This document shows, piece after piece, positions 52,607 through 62,050 of a stretch of DNA of 64,000 nt. The notes under the pieces were generated by a model. It saw nothing but the letters and a program-made list of their open reading frames with translations. It ran no database searches and was not told where the DNA came from. The position numbers were made by a program, and so were the translations under genes. The first letter of the stretch is position 1. Each line of letters begins with the position of its first letter. Origin of the DNA: Cumulibacter manganitolerans (GTDB lineage: Bacteria; Actinomycetota; Actinomycetes; Mycobacteriales; Antricoccaceae); NCBI RefSeq assembly GCF_009602465.1, contig NZ_WBKP01000001.1:22060-86059 (forward strand), written 5' to 3'.

Positions 52607-55600
52607 GTGACCGATGACCTTGTTGACGGCCTTTACGAGACCCTGCGCACCGAGCAGCTCGACCGGCGGCTCGCCGCGCTCTCTCTCGGGGCGCGATTCG
52701 GGCTGGTCGATGACGAGTACGTCGACGAGTTTCTGCTCCAGCACGTCGGCAGTGTCCTTCGCGATCACCTCGACCAGCACACGTCACCTAAAGGCAAGCT
52801 CGCTCTCGTCACGAGGGTCATGAGTGTTCTCGAGCCCAGTTTCCGGACGCTGCGTGACGACGCCGTCGAGCAACTCGAGCAGCTGACCAGTCGGGAGCTC
52901 GACGAAGGATCGCGGGCACGGCCCGAGGTCCCGCTTTCGGAGACCGCGCTATTCACGAACGCCGCCGGCGGCCCACGCCTGCATCTGGAACTCGGCCGGG
53001 AGCTCGAGTCGGCTGACCGCGTCGATTTGTTGTGCGCCTTCATCAAGAAATCGGGCCTGAAGCATCTCGAGGAGGCCTTGATCGACGCGCGCGACCGCGG
53101 CCTACCGTTTCGGGTGCTCACCACCACCTACATGGGAGCGACCGACGCGGCCGCCCTGCGCCGCCTCGTCGAGGACTTCGGGGCAGAGGTGCGAATCAGC
53201 TACGACACCGCGATCACTCGACTACACGCCAAGGCGTGGCACTTCTTTCGCGCCTCCGGCTTCTCCACCGCCTTCGTCGGGTCGTCCAATCTCTCGATGC
53301 CCGCACTCGATTCCGGCATGGAATGGAACGTCCGCCTGTCCCGCCGCGCAAACCCCGGCGTGCTGAGTCAGGTCGCAGCGGTGTTCGAGGGCTACTGGAA
53401 CAGCGGGCAGTTCCAAGATTTCCAACCCGACCGCGACAGCGAACGTCTGGAGCGTGCGCTCGCCGCCGCGGCCGGTCGTAATCGATCCGACGGCGCCGTC
53501 CAGCGCTTTATCAGTTCCCTCGATCTGACACCGCACCCGTATCAGGCGGAGATCCTGGACGCCCTCCGCACGGCGCGTGCCGAACTCGGCCAGCACCGGA
53601 ACATCGTGGTGGCCGCGACGGGCACCGGCAAGACGATGGTCGCGGCGTTCGACTATCGAGATCTCGCGGCCGGTCCCCAACGCCCCACGTTGCTGTACGT
53701 CGCCCACCGGGTCGAGATCCTGGAACAAGCACGAGCGGCCTATCGGGGCGTACTCAAGGACACCTCGTTCGGCGAGTTGTACGTCGGCGGTGAGCGGCCG
53801 ACGCGATGGCGCCAGGTGTTCGCGTCGGTGCAGTCACTGTCCAGGGGACTCGATCAGATCCCATCCGACCACTTCGACGTGGTCGTCGTCGACGAGGCGC
53901 ACCACTCTGGCGCCCGCTCGTGGGCCGCGGTCGTCGATCACTTTCGACCGCTCGAATACCTGGCGTTGACCGCCACCCCCGAACGGCGCGATGGGGTCGA
54001 CATCGTCGAACGAGACTTCGGCGGCCGAATCTCTGCCGAGATCAGGTTGTGGGACGCGTTGGATCGTGGACTGCTCACCCCCTTCGACTACTTCGCGCTC
54101 GACGACGCGACCGATCTACGCGCAATCCGGTGGGTGAACGGTCGCTACGACGACGAGCAACTCAGCGGCCTGTACGTCGGCAATGAGTCTCGCCTACGGA
54201 TCGTCCTCAACGAGCTGGACCGCAAGGTCGAGGACGTCGCGAGCATGCGCGCGCTGGGCTTCTGTGTGTCGGTCGAGCACGCCCACTACATGGCTAAGCG
54301 ATTCACCGATCTCGGCCTGCCGGCGAGAGCCATCACCGGTGAGACCGCGGCCGGCGACCGGGCGGCTTGGGTTGCAGAGTTACGCGCGGGCCGGTTGCGC
54401 TGCATCTTCACCGTCGACGTTTTCAACGAGGGCATCGACATCCCATCGGTCGACACGGTGCTACTGCTGCGTCCGACGCAGAGTTCCACCGTCTTCTTGC
54501 AGCAACTCGGTCGCGGGCTGCGCAAGTACGAGGGAAAGAGCGTGACCACGGTGCTCGACTTCGTCGGGCTCAATCGTGAGGAATTCGATTTCGAGCCGAA
54601 GATCGCCGCGCTTGTGCGTTCGGGGAGCCGAAGCGTCTTCGTCCAGGTCGAGGACAACTCGTACGAGGTCCCGGTCGGCTCGACGATCACTCTGCAGCGC
54701 CAGGTCCGCAGCAGGATTCTCGATCAGTTGAAGGCTCGGATACGCGGCAGCCGTCGTCGTCTCATCGAGGCCGTGCGGCAGACCGGCACGGAAGAGCTCG
54801 AGGTGCTCTTGCGGCAGACCGGAATGCTGCTTTCCGACATATATCGGGGCGCCCGCCCAGCCGACACCTGGATCGGGGCGCTCAACGCCGCCCGATTGAG
54901 CCACGATCAGCTCACGTCGCCGCTGCTGAACCGCGCCCGCGCGTTGACGCACGTAAATGATCGTGAGCGCCTCGAGCTGATTGCCTCCGTTTGTCGGCCA
55001 GACGCGCCGGCGTACCGCGACCTGACGCCGCGGAAGCGAGCGCTGGCGCGGATGCTCATCCACGTATTGCATCGACCGCTCAAGGCGGTCGATGACCACG
55101 ATTACGAACGCGCGCTCGAGGCGGTCCGCGTCGATACGGAGTTCGGTTTTGAGATCGCGCAGTTGACCGGCGCCCTGCGTGTGCGGCTCCGCGAGCAACC
55201 CGTTCCGGTCGACGGGCGGCTTGCCGCGGTGCCCGCGTTGGTGAATGGGTTGTATCGCCGCGACGAGGCGTTGTCCGCGTTCGGGTACACCGAGGGCGGT
55301 CGCGCCACGTCGAGTCATCAAGTCGGCGTTGCGTGGTGTGAAGCGACCCAGACGGACCTGCTGTTCGTGAACCTCCGCAAGTCGACCAAGCACTTCGCGC
55401 CGTCGATCCAGTACCGCGATTACGCCATCAGCCGAGACCTGTTCCACTGGGAGAGCCAGAACTCGACCCCCGCGGATGGCAAGGTCGGGCGTCGGTATCG
55501 GCGGCACGATGAGCTCGGAACCGAGGTCGTGCTCTTCGTTCGTGAAGCCCGGGATGACGCATTCGGCGGCGGAGCGCCGTTTCGCTGCTTGGGCGCCCTC

Positions 55601-55702
55601 GACTACGTCAGCCACGTCGGTGAGAAGCCGATGGCGATCACCTGGAGGCTCCGATCACCGATGTCCGAATCGGTGTGGAAGATCGCTTCCGCGGTCGGAT
55701 AG
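52607..55702 (+). CDS. PLD-helicase-DUF3427 fusion protein
   Basis: A 1031-aa protein. Residues about 110-265 form a phospholipase D-like domain with one HxK motif (RLHAKAW, His207, Lys209) and GSSNLS. Residues about 305-660 are a superfamily 2 helicase: Walker A AATGTGKT (336-343), DEAHH (429-433), TATPER (455-460) and QQLGRGLRK (632-640). The rest matches the DUF3427 region. The single HxK means a dimer would be needed for PLD nuclease chemistry. Codon use is visibly less GC-biased than in its neighbours, suggesting transfer. No restriction or methylase gene is adjacent. It is a strong candidate for anti-phage or DNA-processing function. Confidence 0.9.
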   Translation: MTDDLVDGLYETLRTEQLDRRLAALSLGARFGLVDDEYVDEFLLQHVGSVLRDHLDQHTSPKGKLALVTRVMSVLEPSFRTLRDDAVEQLEQLTSRELDEGSRARPEVPLSETALFTNAAGGPRLHLELGRELESADRVDLLCAFIKKSGLKHLEEALIDARDRGLPFRVLTTTYMGATDAAALRRLVEDFGAEVRISYDTAITRLHAKAWHFFRASGFSTAFVGSSNLSMPALDSGMEWNVRLSRRANPGVLSQVAAVFEGYWNSGQFQDFQPDRDSERLERALAAAAGRNRSDGAVQRFISSLDLTPHPYQAEILDALRTARAELGQHRNIVVAATGTGKTMVAAFDYRDLAAGPQRPTLLYVAHRVEILEQARAAYRGVLKDTSFGELYVGGERPTRWRQVFASVQSLSRGLDQIPSDHFDVVVVDEAHHSGARSWAAVVDHFRPLEYLALTATPERRDGVDIVERDFGGRISAEIRLWDALDRGLLTPFDYFALDDATDLRAIRWVNGRYDDEQLSGLYVGNESRLRIVLNELDRKVEDVASMRALGFCVSVEHAHYMAKRFTDLGLPARAITGETAAGDRAAWVAELRAGRLRCIFTVDVFNEGIDIPSVDTVLLLRPTQSSTVFLQQLGRGLRKYEGKSVTTVLDFVGLNREEFDFEPKIAALVRSGSRSVFVQVEDNSYEVPVGSTITLQRQVRSRILDQLKARIRGSRRRLIEAVRQTGTEELEVLLRQTGMLLSDIYRGARPADTWIGALNAARLSHDQLTSPLLNRARALTHVNDRERLELIASVCRPDAPAYRDLTPRKRALARMLIHVLHRPLKAVDDHDYERALEAVRVDTEFGFEIAQLTGALRVRLREQPVPVDGRLAAVPALVNGLYRRDEALSAFGYTEGGRATSSHQVGVAWCEATQTDLLFVNLRKSTKHFAPSIQYRDYAISRDLFHWESQNSTPADGKVGRRYRRHDELGTEVVLFVREARDDAFGGGAPFRCLGALDYVSHVGEKPMAITWRLRSPMSESVWKIASAVG

Positions 55703-55767
55703 CTCGGCGGTCGATGTAGCAGCGCCGCATGGCACGTGCGAAGCGTTCGGCCTTGACGCCCAGCTGA

Positions 55768-56172
55768 CTAGGACCGTGCCTTACGGGTCTCCTTGTCGTT
55801 CGCCTTCTGGATGGCGTCGACCAGCTCGTCCTTGTCCATCTTCGAGCGGCCGCTGATGCCGAGCCGCTTGGCGACGTCGTACAGGTGGCTCTTGGAAGCG
55901 TTCGCGTTCACGCCGCCGGCGGTGTCACCGCCTCGACGTGCCTTGGCCCCGGACTTCTGGGCCTGCTTGTCCGAGGGTCCCTTCTGGTCCTTGGCCTCCC
56001 AGTGATCGCCGACCTTCTCGAAGCTGTGCTTGAGAGCCGCGAAGGCCGTTCGATGTGCGCGCTCGCCCTCGCCGTACTCCTCGACCGCGGAGTCGTGCGT
56101 TTTCGACCACGTCTCCTGCGCCTTCTTCGGCGAGCGCTGCAGGGTAGAGGGCAGTTCATCCTTGGCGGGCAT
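55768..56172 (-). CDS. ChaB-like protein with Rho N-terminal-type domain
   Basis: A 134-aa protein. Residues 1-60 match the ChaB family (MPAKDELPSTLQRSPKKAQETW, AVEEYGEGERAHRTAFAALKH). The C-terminal part has a SAP/Rho-N-like motif (LYDVAKRLGISGRSKMDKDELVDAI) that can bind nucleic acid, joined by a Lys-Gly linker. Such proteins are common stress-type genes in actinobacteria. ATG 56172 has GGAGGA upstream. Convergent with the helicase gene. Confidence 0.85.
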   Translation of the reverse strand: MPAKDELPSTLQRSPKKAQETWSKTHDSAVEEYGEGERAHRTAFAALKHSFEKVGDHWEAKDQKGPSDKQAQKSGAKARRGGDTAGGVNANASKSHLYDVAKRLGISGRSKMDKDELVDAIQKANDKETRKARS

Positions 56173-56367
56173 TGTGGTTCCTCCTTCGTCGCGTGCAACG
56201 TCGTAGTACCCAGGCGGTACGTGTCCATGCTCGCCCGGAGAGCGGGACCGCACCACCCCACTCTGTTCCTACCCCGAGTATGGCTTCATGGTCGTGACCA
56301 GGTTGGTCAGGCCGGTTCGTCGCGATCGGTTCCCCGCGGGCGGCCCAGGCAGAAGGGATAGCAGTGC

Positions 56368-57243
56368 ATGCACGTGTTCCTGGCGGTCGTTGGCGTGGCA
56401 TTGATCGCGGTCGGCCTGACGGACATGTTCCACACCCTGCTGCACCCCAGCGGGCGCGGGCGGGTCAGTCATTGGGTCTTCGCGCAGGCGTGGAGGGCCT
56501 CGAAGGCGACGGGCCACCGGCTTGGTTCGGTATTGGGGCCGGCTGCGATGGTCGTCGCCATCTCCGTCTGGGTGGCGATGCACGCGGTCGGCTGGGCGCT
56601 GATCTACCTTCCGCACATCACCGACGGGTTCACCTACTCGTCGGGCATCGACCCGACTGCGTATCCGCGGATGGTGCAGGCGCTGTACTACTCGGTCGTC
56701 GTGCTCTCGACCCTCGGTTTCGGTGACGTCGTGCCCGTCGACCCGTGGATTCGCATCGTCACACCTCTCGAGGCGCTCACCGGTCTGGCGTTGCTCACCG
56801 CGGCGCTGACCTGGTTCACCCAGATGTACCCGCCGTTGTCGCGGCGCCGGGCGCTGGCTCTGCATCTGAAGAGCCTGGCGGACAGCGACTATGCCGAGGA
56901 CCTCGCCGCGATCCCCTCGGAGACGGCAAGCCGGGTGCTTGACGAGCTCTCGGCCGAGGTGGGGCAAGTGCGCATCGATTTCACGCAGTACAGCGAGAGC
57001 TACTACTTCCAGGAACGGGATGCGGATATCTCGCTGCCCTGCCAGCTGCCGTACGCGGTACGCATGCGGGACGCGTCGCTCGCGCGACCGGAGATCGGTG
57101 TGTCCAGGAGCGGGCGCCAGCTCGCGATCGCCCTCGAGCAGCTGGGGGCCGTGCTCGAACACAACTACCTGCACACGGACGAGACCCTCGGCGGCGTACT
57201 CGCCGCGTACGCCGCCGACCACGCCCAGAAGACTGCTACCTGA
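56368..57243 (+). CDS. Potassium channel family protein (two-helix pore)
   Basis: A 291-aa protein. N-terminal helices (about 1-22 and 58-82) and a pore loop with filter STLGFGDVVP (Thr115-Asp120) precede the inner helix (about 130-150). The filter is GFGD rather than GYGD, a variant known in some channels. The C-terminal 140 residues are cytosolic, without a recognisable RCK domain. It should pass K+ across the membrane. ATG 56368. The penicillin acylase gene follows 64 bp later. Confidence 0.85.
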   Translation: MHVFLAVVGVALIAVGLTDMFHTLLHPSGRGRVSHWVFAQAWRASKATGHRLGSVLGPAAMVVAISVWVAMHAVGWALIYLPHITDGFTYSSGIDPTAYPRMVQALYYSVVVLSTLGFGDVVPVDPWIRIVTPLEALTGLALLTAALTWFTQMYPPLSRRRALALHLKSLADSDYAEDLAAIPSETASRVLDELSAEVGQVRIDFTQYSESYYFQERDADISLPCQLPYAVRMRDASLARPEIGVSRSGRQLAIALEQLGAVLEHNYLHTDETLGGVLAAYAADHAQKTAT

Positions 57244-57307
57244 ACCACGTCTGCCTGGTACGGCGGCAACCCGTCCTTCGCCGCCGGTCCGTTGCTAGGG
57301 TCGGCGA

Positions 57308-59563
57308 ATGGACCTGGTTCTGGATGCTCTGGACAGCCCCGTCGAGGTGTACTTCGACGAATGGGGGATCGGGCACGCGCGGGCGACGACGGTGCATGAC
57401 GCCTTCGTGGCGCAGGGCTACCTGCACGCGCGGGACCGGCTCTGGCAGATGGACGCCGTCCGGCGGCAGATCGCCGGACGCTGGTCGGAGTGGGTCGGCC
57501 CGCAGGGCCTCGAGGCCGACAAGCTCGCCCGCCGCCTGGATGCGGCCGGCGCCTCCCGCCGCGACTTCGAGGCGATCGGCGACGAGGCCCGCGACATGCT
57601 CACGGCGTACGCGGACGGCGTCAACGCCTGGATCGAGCACGCCGCCACCAACGACCAGCTGCCCCACGAGTACTCCCTTGTCGGGGGCGCCCCGGAACGC
57701 TGGCAGGCCTGGCACTGCATCAGCGCGATGCGTCAGCGCGGCTACCTGATGGGCTCCATCTGGCACAAGCTGTGGCGCGCCGCGGCTCTGCGACACCTTC
57801 CGCTCGACGAGGTCGCCAAGCTCCGGTGGGACGACGGCGGCAACGAACTGCTGATCGTGCCGCAAGGCGAACGGGCCGAGCGCTGGACGGCCGACCTCAC
57901 CCAGCTCGGTCCGGCGATCGACGACCTGATGGCGCTGCGCGATCCGTCGTACACCGGCGGCGGCAGCAACAACTGGTGCGTCAGCCCGCAGCGCACCGCG
58001 ACCGGCCGCCCGATGGTCGCCGGCGACCCGCACCGCAACTTCGAGCTCCCCGGGATGTACGCGCAGCAGCACATCGCGTGCGACGAGTTCGACCTGATCG
58101 GCCTGACGATCCCCGGCTGTCCCGGCTTCCCGCACTTCGCGCACAACGAGAACGTCGCCTGGGGCGTGACCATCGCGTTCATGGACCTGCACGACCTGTT
58201 CATCGAGAAGACCGACGGCGACACGTACCTCTATAAGGACGAATGGCTGCCGATGCAGCGGCGTACGGAGCGCATCGAGATCCGCGGCGCGAAGCCGGTC
58301 GACATCGACGTGCACACCACCTACCACGGCCCGCTGATCGTCGGCGACCCGCAGGACGGCGTCGCGCTGAGCGTGCAGTCGATCCAGTTCGCGCCGACCG
58401 ACTACTCACTCGACTGCATGCTGCCGATGATGCGCGCCCGCACCTGCGAGGCGCTGTTCGAAGCTACCCGCGGCTGGGGCCTGGTCGACCACAACCTCGT
58501 CGCCGGTGACACCAGCGGCACCATCGGCTACCGCACGCGCGCGATCGTCCCGCGCCGCGGGCCGATCAACGGCTGGCTGCCGGTTCCCGGCTGGAGTGGC
58601 GACTACGAGTGGGACGGCGTCGTCCCCTTCGAGGAGATGCCGCACTTCGTCAACCCCGAGCGCGGATTCCTCGTCACGGCGAACAACCGCGTCGTCGACT
58701 CCGACCCGGAGGCCGGCCCCTACCTCTCGACCGACTGCCATCCGCCGCAGCGCGCCGAACGCATCCAGACGCGCCTCGGCGACCTCTCGCAGGCGACGAT
58801 CGCCGACATGGCGGCCATCCACGCCGACGCCGTCTCGCTGCACGCCCCGATGTTCATCGATCTCGCCGGCCGCGCCACGCCGTCCACCGACCAGGGCCGC
58901 GCTCTCGTCGACCTGCTCGCCGGCTGGAACGGCCGGATGGACGCCGACAGCACCGCCGCCACGGCGTACACCGACCTGCGGTGGGAGATGGCCCGCCTGC
59001 TGGCCGAGCGCACCGGTCTGGCCGAGACCACGTCCTCGCCGTACGCCGCCCCGCCGCCCGGATTCGCGCCCGTGACGGAGATGTGGTGGACCCTCGCCAC
59101 GCTGCTGAGGGACGACGACCGCTCCCTGCTGGACGGCTCGACCTGGGAGGCGCTCGCCTCCGACGCCCTCGACGCCGTCGGCGCGCGCGGGACGCCGGCA
59201 CCGTGGGGAGAGCGTCACCGCGTCGTCTTCCAGCACCCGCTCGCCGGCGCGTTCCCCGACGAGCGCAGTGCCCTCAACCCTGCCGGGCAGCCGATCGGCG
59301 GCGACAACGAGACGGTCCTCGCCTCCGGCGCGGTCGCCGCCGGCAACAGCGCGTCGATGTACGGCTCGGTCGCCCGGTACGCGTTCGACGTCGGCAGCTG
59401 GGACGACTCGCGCTGGGTCGTGCTCGCGGGTACGTCGGGCGACCCGCGGTCGCCGCACTACGTCGACCAGCACGAGACGTGGGCGCGGGTCGAGATGCTG
59501 CCGATGACCTACTCCTGGGACACGATCACCGGCTACCCCGACCGGCTCACCCTGTCACCGTAA
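57308..59563 (+). CDS. Penicillin acylase family protein
   Basis: A 751-aa Ntn-hydrolase. The autoprocessing site is GGGSNNW, giving an N-terminal catalytic Ser220 for the beta chain; residues before it form the alpha chain, including GYLHARDRLWQMD. TYHGPLI and GDNETVL segments are also typical. Members cleave penicillins or acyl-homoserine lactones; here the substrate is unknown. No signal peptide is visible at ATG 57308, which is unusual because most such enzymes are exported. A 484-bp repeat region follows. Confidence 0.9.
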   Translation: MDLVLDALDSPVEVYFDEWGIGHARATTVHDAFVAQGYLHARDRLWQMDAVRRQIAGRWSEWVGPQGLEADKLARRLDAAGASRRDFEAIGDEARDMLTAYADGVNAWIEHAATNDQLPHEYSLVGGAPERWQAWHCISAMRQRGYLMGSIWHKLWRAAALRHLPLDEVAKLRWDDGGNELLIVPQGERAERWTADLTQLGPAIDDLMALRDPSYTGGGSNNWCVSPQRTATGRPMVAGDPHRNFELPGMYAQQHIACDEFDLIGLTIPGCPGFPHFAHNENVAWGVTIAFMDLHDLFIEKTDGDTYLYKDEWLPMQRRTERIEIRGAKPVDIDVHTTYHGPLIVGDPQDGVALSVQSIQFAPTDYSLDCMLPMMRARTCEALFEATRGWGLVDHNLVAGDTSGTIGYRTRAIVPRRGPINGWLPVPGWSGDYEWDGVVPFEEMPHFVNPERGFLVTANNRVVDSDPEAGPYLSTDCHPPQRAERIQTRLGDLSQATIADMAAIHADAVSLHAPMFIDLAGRATPSTDQGRALVDLLAGWNGRMDADSTAATAYTDLRWEMARLLAERTGLAETTSSPYAAPPPGFAPVTEMWWTLATLLRDDDRSLLDGSTWEALASDALDAVGARGTPAPWGERHRVVFQHPLAGAFPDERSALNPAGQPIGGDNETVLASGAVAAGNSASMYGSVARYAFDVGSWDDSRWVVLAGTSGDPRSPHYVDQHETWARVEMLPMTYSWDTITGYPDRLTLSP

Positions 59564-59566
59564 GTC

Positions 59567-59990
59567 GTCGGCGTAGTCCGGACGGGCGCTCCCGGCGTCT
59601 CGACGTCACTCCGCCTAGCGGCTCCGTTCGCTCGACGACCATGGTGGGCGGCCGTTCGCTCGGCGATCATGGTGGCGGGCGGTCGTTGCTCGGCGACCAT
59701 GGTGGGAGGCTCCGTGGCGCTGCTTCCACGGTCGTCGAGCGAGGCGAGGAACGAGCCGACGTCGAGACGCCGTACGCCGTCGGCGTAGTCCGGACGGGCG
59801 CTCCCGGCGTCTCGACGTCACTCCGCCTAGCGGCTCCGTTCGCTCGACGACCATGGTGGGCGGCCGTTCGCTCGGCGATCATGGTGGCGGGCGGTCGTTG
59901 CTCGGCGACCATGGTGGGAGGCTCCGTGGCGCTGCTTCCACGGTCGTCGAGCGAGGCGAGGAACGAGCCGACGTCGAGACGCCGTACGCC
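59567..59990 (+). repeat. Perfect 2 x 212 bp tandem repeat
   Basis: Two identical 212-bp units, 59567-59778 and 59779-59990. Each holds an inverted type I repeat (59596-59640 and 59808-59852), short GGCGACCATGGTGGG-like blocks repeated about 3 times, and a type II repeat (59729-59769 and 59941-59981). They fill the gap between the convergent penicillin acylase and lipase maturation factor genes. Perfect identity suggests a recent duplication. Confidence 0.93.
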
Positions 59991-60046
59991 GACCGTGTCA
60001 CCGGCCACGGGCGGTCGTGCGGTGACGTCCGCGGGTAGGGCGGTGG

Positions 60047-61489
60047 CTACGGTCGGGTGGCGAGGCGGCGGGGTGGGATGACCTCGTGCCCGTGCGAGCG
60101 CACCCACCAGGCACCCGTCTGGCGCTTCTCCGCGCGGGTCGAGTACCGGTAGTCGTACTCCATGACGCGGATCCACCTCGGCGGCGCGTCGGGGAACGGG
60201 TTCACCCGGCACATCCGGGTCACCGCCGGCTCGCCCTCCAGCAGCCGCACGGTCAACACGTCCAGCCACGGACCGCGGAAGTACGACGACAGCGCGGCGA
60301 ACCAGAGCTGCCAGCCGAGGCGCAGGTGGTACGGCGCCACCACCGGTGGCCGGTGCGCGACATCGCCGGGCTTGCCGTAGAACTCGTACTCACGCCACGG
60401 CTCACCCCGCTCGGTGCAGCCCTCGACGATCAGCTCGCGACGCTGCTTGCCGATGGTCCCGAACGCGCCGTACGACGACCCGAGCAGCAGCGGGTTGTAG
60501 CGGGCGTTCATCTTCTGCTGCGCCGAGAACAGGTTGACCAGCGGGTGGTACACCAGCGCCAGCGACAGGACGGCGAACGCGATCTGCACGCCGAGCACCC
60601 AGCCCGACGCCGCAGCCAGCTCCGGACGGAAGCCGTCCAGCCCGACCGCGGAATCGGCGACCAGCGACAGGCACAGGCAGATCGTCAGCAGGTTGACCCA
60701 CGCGAAGTTGCCCGACAGCACGAGCCACGCCTGGGTCAGCGCCATGACGAGCGCCGCGTACGAGCGGATCGGCTGCGGCGCCAGAAGAAGGAACGGCACG
60801 ACCAGCTGCACCACGTGGTTGGCGCCGGTCTCGACCCGGTGCAGCACCTTGGGCAGGTGGTGGAAGTACCACGACAGCGGCCCGGGCATCGGCTGGGTCT
60901 CGTGGTGGTAGTCCAGGGCGGTCAGGTCGCGCCACTCCTTGCCGCCGCGCATCTTGATCAGGCCGGCGCCGAGCTCCACGCGGATCAGCAGCCAGATCAA
61001 CGCGGCGATCACCAGCGTGGAGGGCACCTGGTCGCGGGGCCCGATGAAGACGCAGACGAACAGCACCTCGCACAGCAGCATCTCCCACAGGAAGCCGTAC
61101 CACCGCTGGCCCACATTCACGATCGACAGGTACAGCACCCACATCGCCGTCCACGCGAGCATGTGGCCCCACGCCGGCAGCATCGCGGTCAGCCCGGCGA
61201 CCGTCGCCGCGCTGATGAGCACGCCGACCCAGCAGGCGGTCAGGAAGTACCGATCGCTGTAGCGCCAGCGGAAGATGCTCGGGCCGTCCCAGAACCGCGT
61301 CTGCCGCAAGTACGGCTCGATCGGCGTCAGCCCGCGCGCGCCGAGCAGGCCGGGGAACTGGTTGATCGTGCTGATCAGCGTCACCAGCAGCAGCGCCGCG
61401 ACGCCGTGCTCGAGGACCATGCGGCCCAGCCACGCGTCCGGCGCCTGGGCCCACTCCCACCCCGCGGCCACGACGTACGCGGGGGACAT
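60047..61489 (-). CDS. Lipase maturation factor family protein
   Basis: A 480-aa membrane protein with about ten helices. The N-terminal GLLGARGLTPIEPYL, FWDGPSIFRWRYSD, and the C-terminal FYGKPGDVAHRPPVVAPYHLRLGWQLWFAAL and GPWLDVL segments match LMF1-type proteins. In animals LMF1 helps lipases fold in the ER; bacterial members have unknown roles, perhaps in secreted-enzyme folding. GTG or ATG start at 61489. The DUF5709 gene lies 5 bp upstream on the same strand. Confidence 0.9.
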   Translation of the reverse strand: MSPAYVVAAGWEWAQAPDAWLGRMVLEHGVAALLLVTLISTINQFPGLLGARGLTPIEPYLRQTRFWDGPSIFRWRYSDRYFLTACWVGVLISAATVAGLTAMLPAWGHMLAWTAMWVLYLSIVNVGQRWYGFLWEMLLCEVLFVCVFIGPRDQVPSTLVIAALIWLLIRVELGAGLIKMRGGKEWRDLTALDYHHETQPMPGPLSWYFHHLPKVLHRVETGANHVVQLVVPFLLLAPQPIRSYAALVMALTQAWLVLSGNFAWVNLLTICLCLSLVADSAVGLDGFRPELAAASGWVLGVQIAFAVLSLALVYHPLVNLFSAQQKMNARYNPLLLGSSYGAFGTIGKQRRELIVEGCTERGEPWREYEFYGKPGDVAHRPPVVAPYHLRLGWQLWFAALSSYFRGPWLDVLTVRLLEGEPAVTRMCRVNPFPDAPPRWIRVMEYDYRYSTRAEKRQTGAWWVRSHGHEVIPPRRLATRP

Positions 61490-61494
61490 GGCGG

Positions 61495-61923
61495 CTAGAG
61501 CTGTTCGTCGTCCTCGACGACGTGGACGGCGGCCTCTTCAGCCGACGCCGCCGCGCCGTCGATGCCGACGTCGTCGGCCACCGACTCGGGCTCCGTGTCC
61601 GGAGCGATGCCCTCGTCCGGTGCGACAAGACGACCGGAACGGCGTCCGCCCACCTCGCCGTCGTCGAGCTCGTCGTTGTCCCAGGTGTCCTTGTCCGGGT
61701 CGAAGTCCGGCTCCTCCTGAGCGAGCCGCTGATCGAGCGACTCGCCGCGCGCCTCTTCCTCGGCGGTGTTGCCGTAGCCCTGCGCGGCCGACCACCCCTC
61801 GCGCGTCGCGTACCCCTCGTCGAGGACGTCGTCGACGCCGCGGTCGTCCAAGGTGTCCGCCGGTTGCAGCTGGTCGTCCTCGTCGATGCTGTAGTCGCCG
61901 TAGTTCTCGTTCTCGGTACTCAT
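61495..61923 (-). CDS. DUF5709 family protein
   Basis: A 142-aa acidic, probably disordered protein with the DUF5709 core DQLQPADTLDDRGVDDVLDEGY and WSAAQGYGNTAEEEARGESLDQRL. Such proteins are common in actinobacteria; the function is unknown. ATG 61923. Its last codon is 5 bp from the lipase maturation factor gene, so the two are probably cotranscribed. Divergent from the SDR gene, with a palindromic operator in the shared region. Confidence 0.88.
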   Translation of the reverse strand: MSTENENYGDYSIDEDDQLQPADTLDDRGVDDVLDEGYATREGWSAAQGYGNTAEEEARGESLDQRLAQEEPDFDPDKDTWDNDELDDGEVGGRRSGRLVAPDEGIAPDTEPESVADDVGIDGAAASAEEAAVHVVEDDEQL

Positions 61924-61974
61924 GCCGAAATCCTATCGTCGTCCGAACCGGCGCACGGGGCCGCGCGACTACAT

Positions 61975-61995
61975 CGTTAGTGACGCGTACTAACG
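61975..61995. promoter_or_regulatory. Palindromic operator upstream of the SDR gene
   Basis: CGTTAGT-GACGCGT-ACTAACG, a perfect 7+7 inverted repeat with a 7-bp centre, in the 127-bp gap between the DUF5709 and SDR genes. Size and position fit a TetR-type dimer site. An ACTAACG half-site also occurs at 43581-43587 upstream of the acyl-CoA dehydrogenases. Confidence 0.6.
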
Positions 61996-62050
61996 TCGGT
62001 CTGCAACACCACGCGCCGGTCCTGGGCGCGGCCGAACGAGGGAGCTCAGC

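Noticed and set aside
59567-59990. CRISPR-like array
   Set aside because: There are only two units of 212 bp with no spacers and no cas genes.
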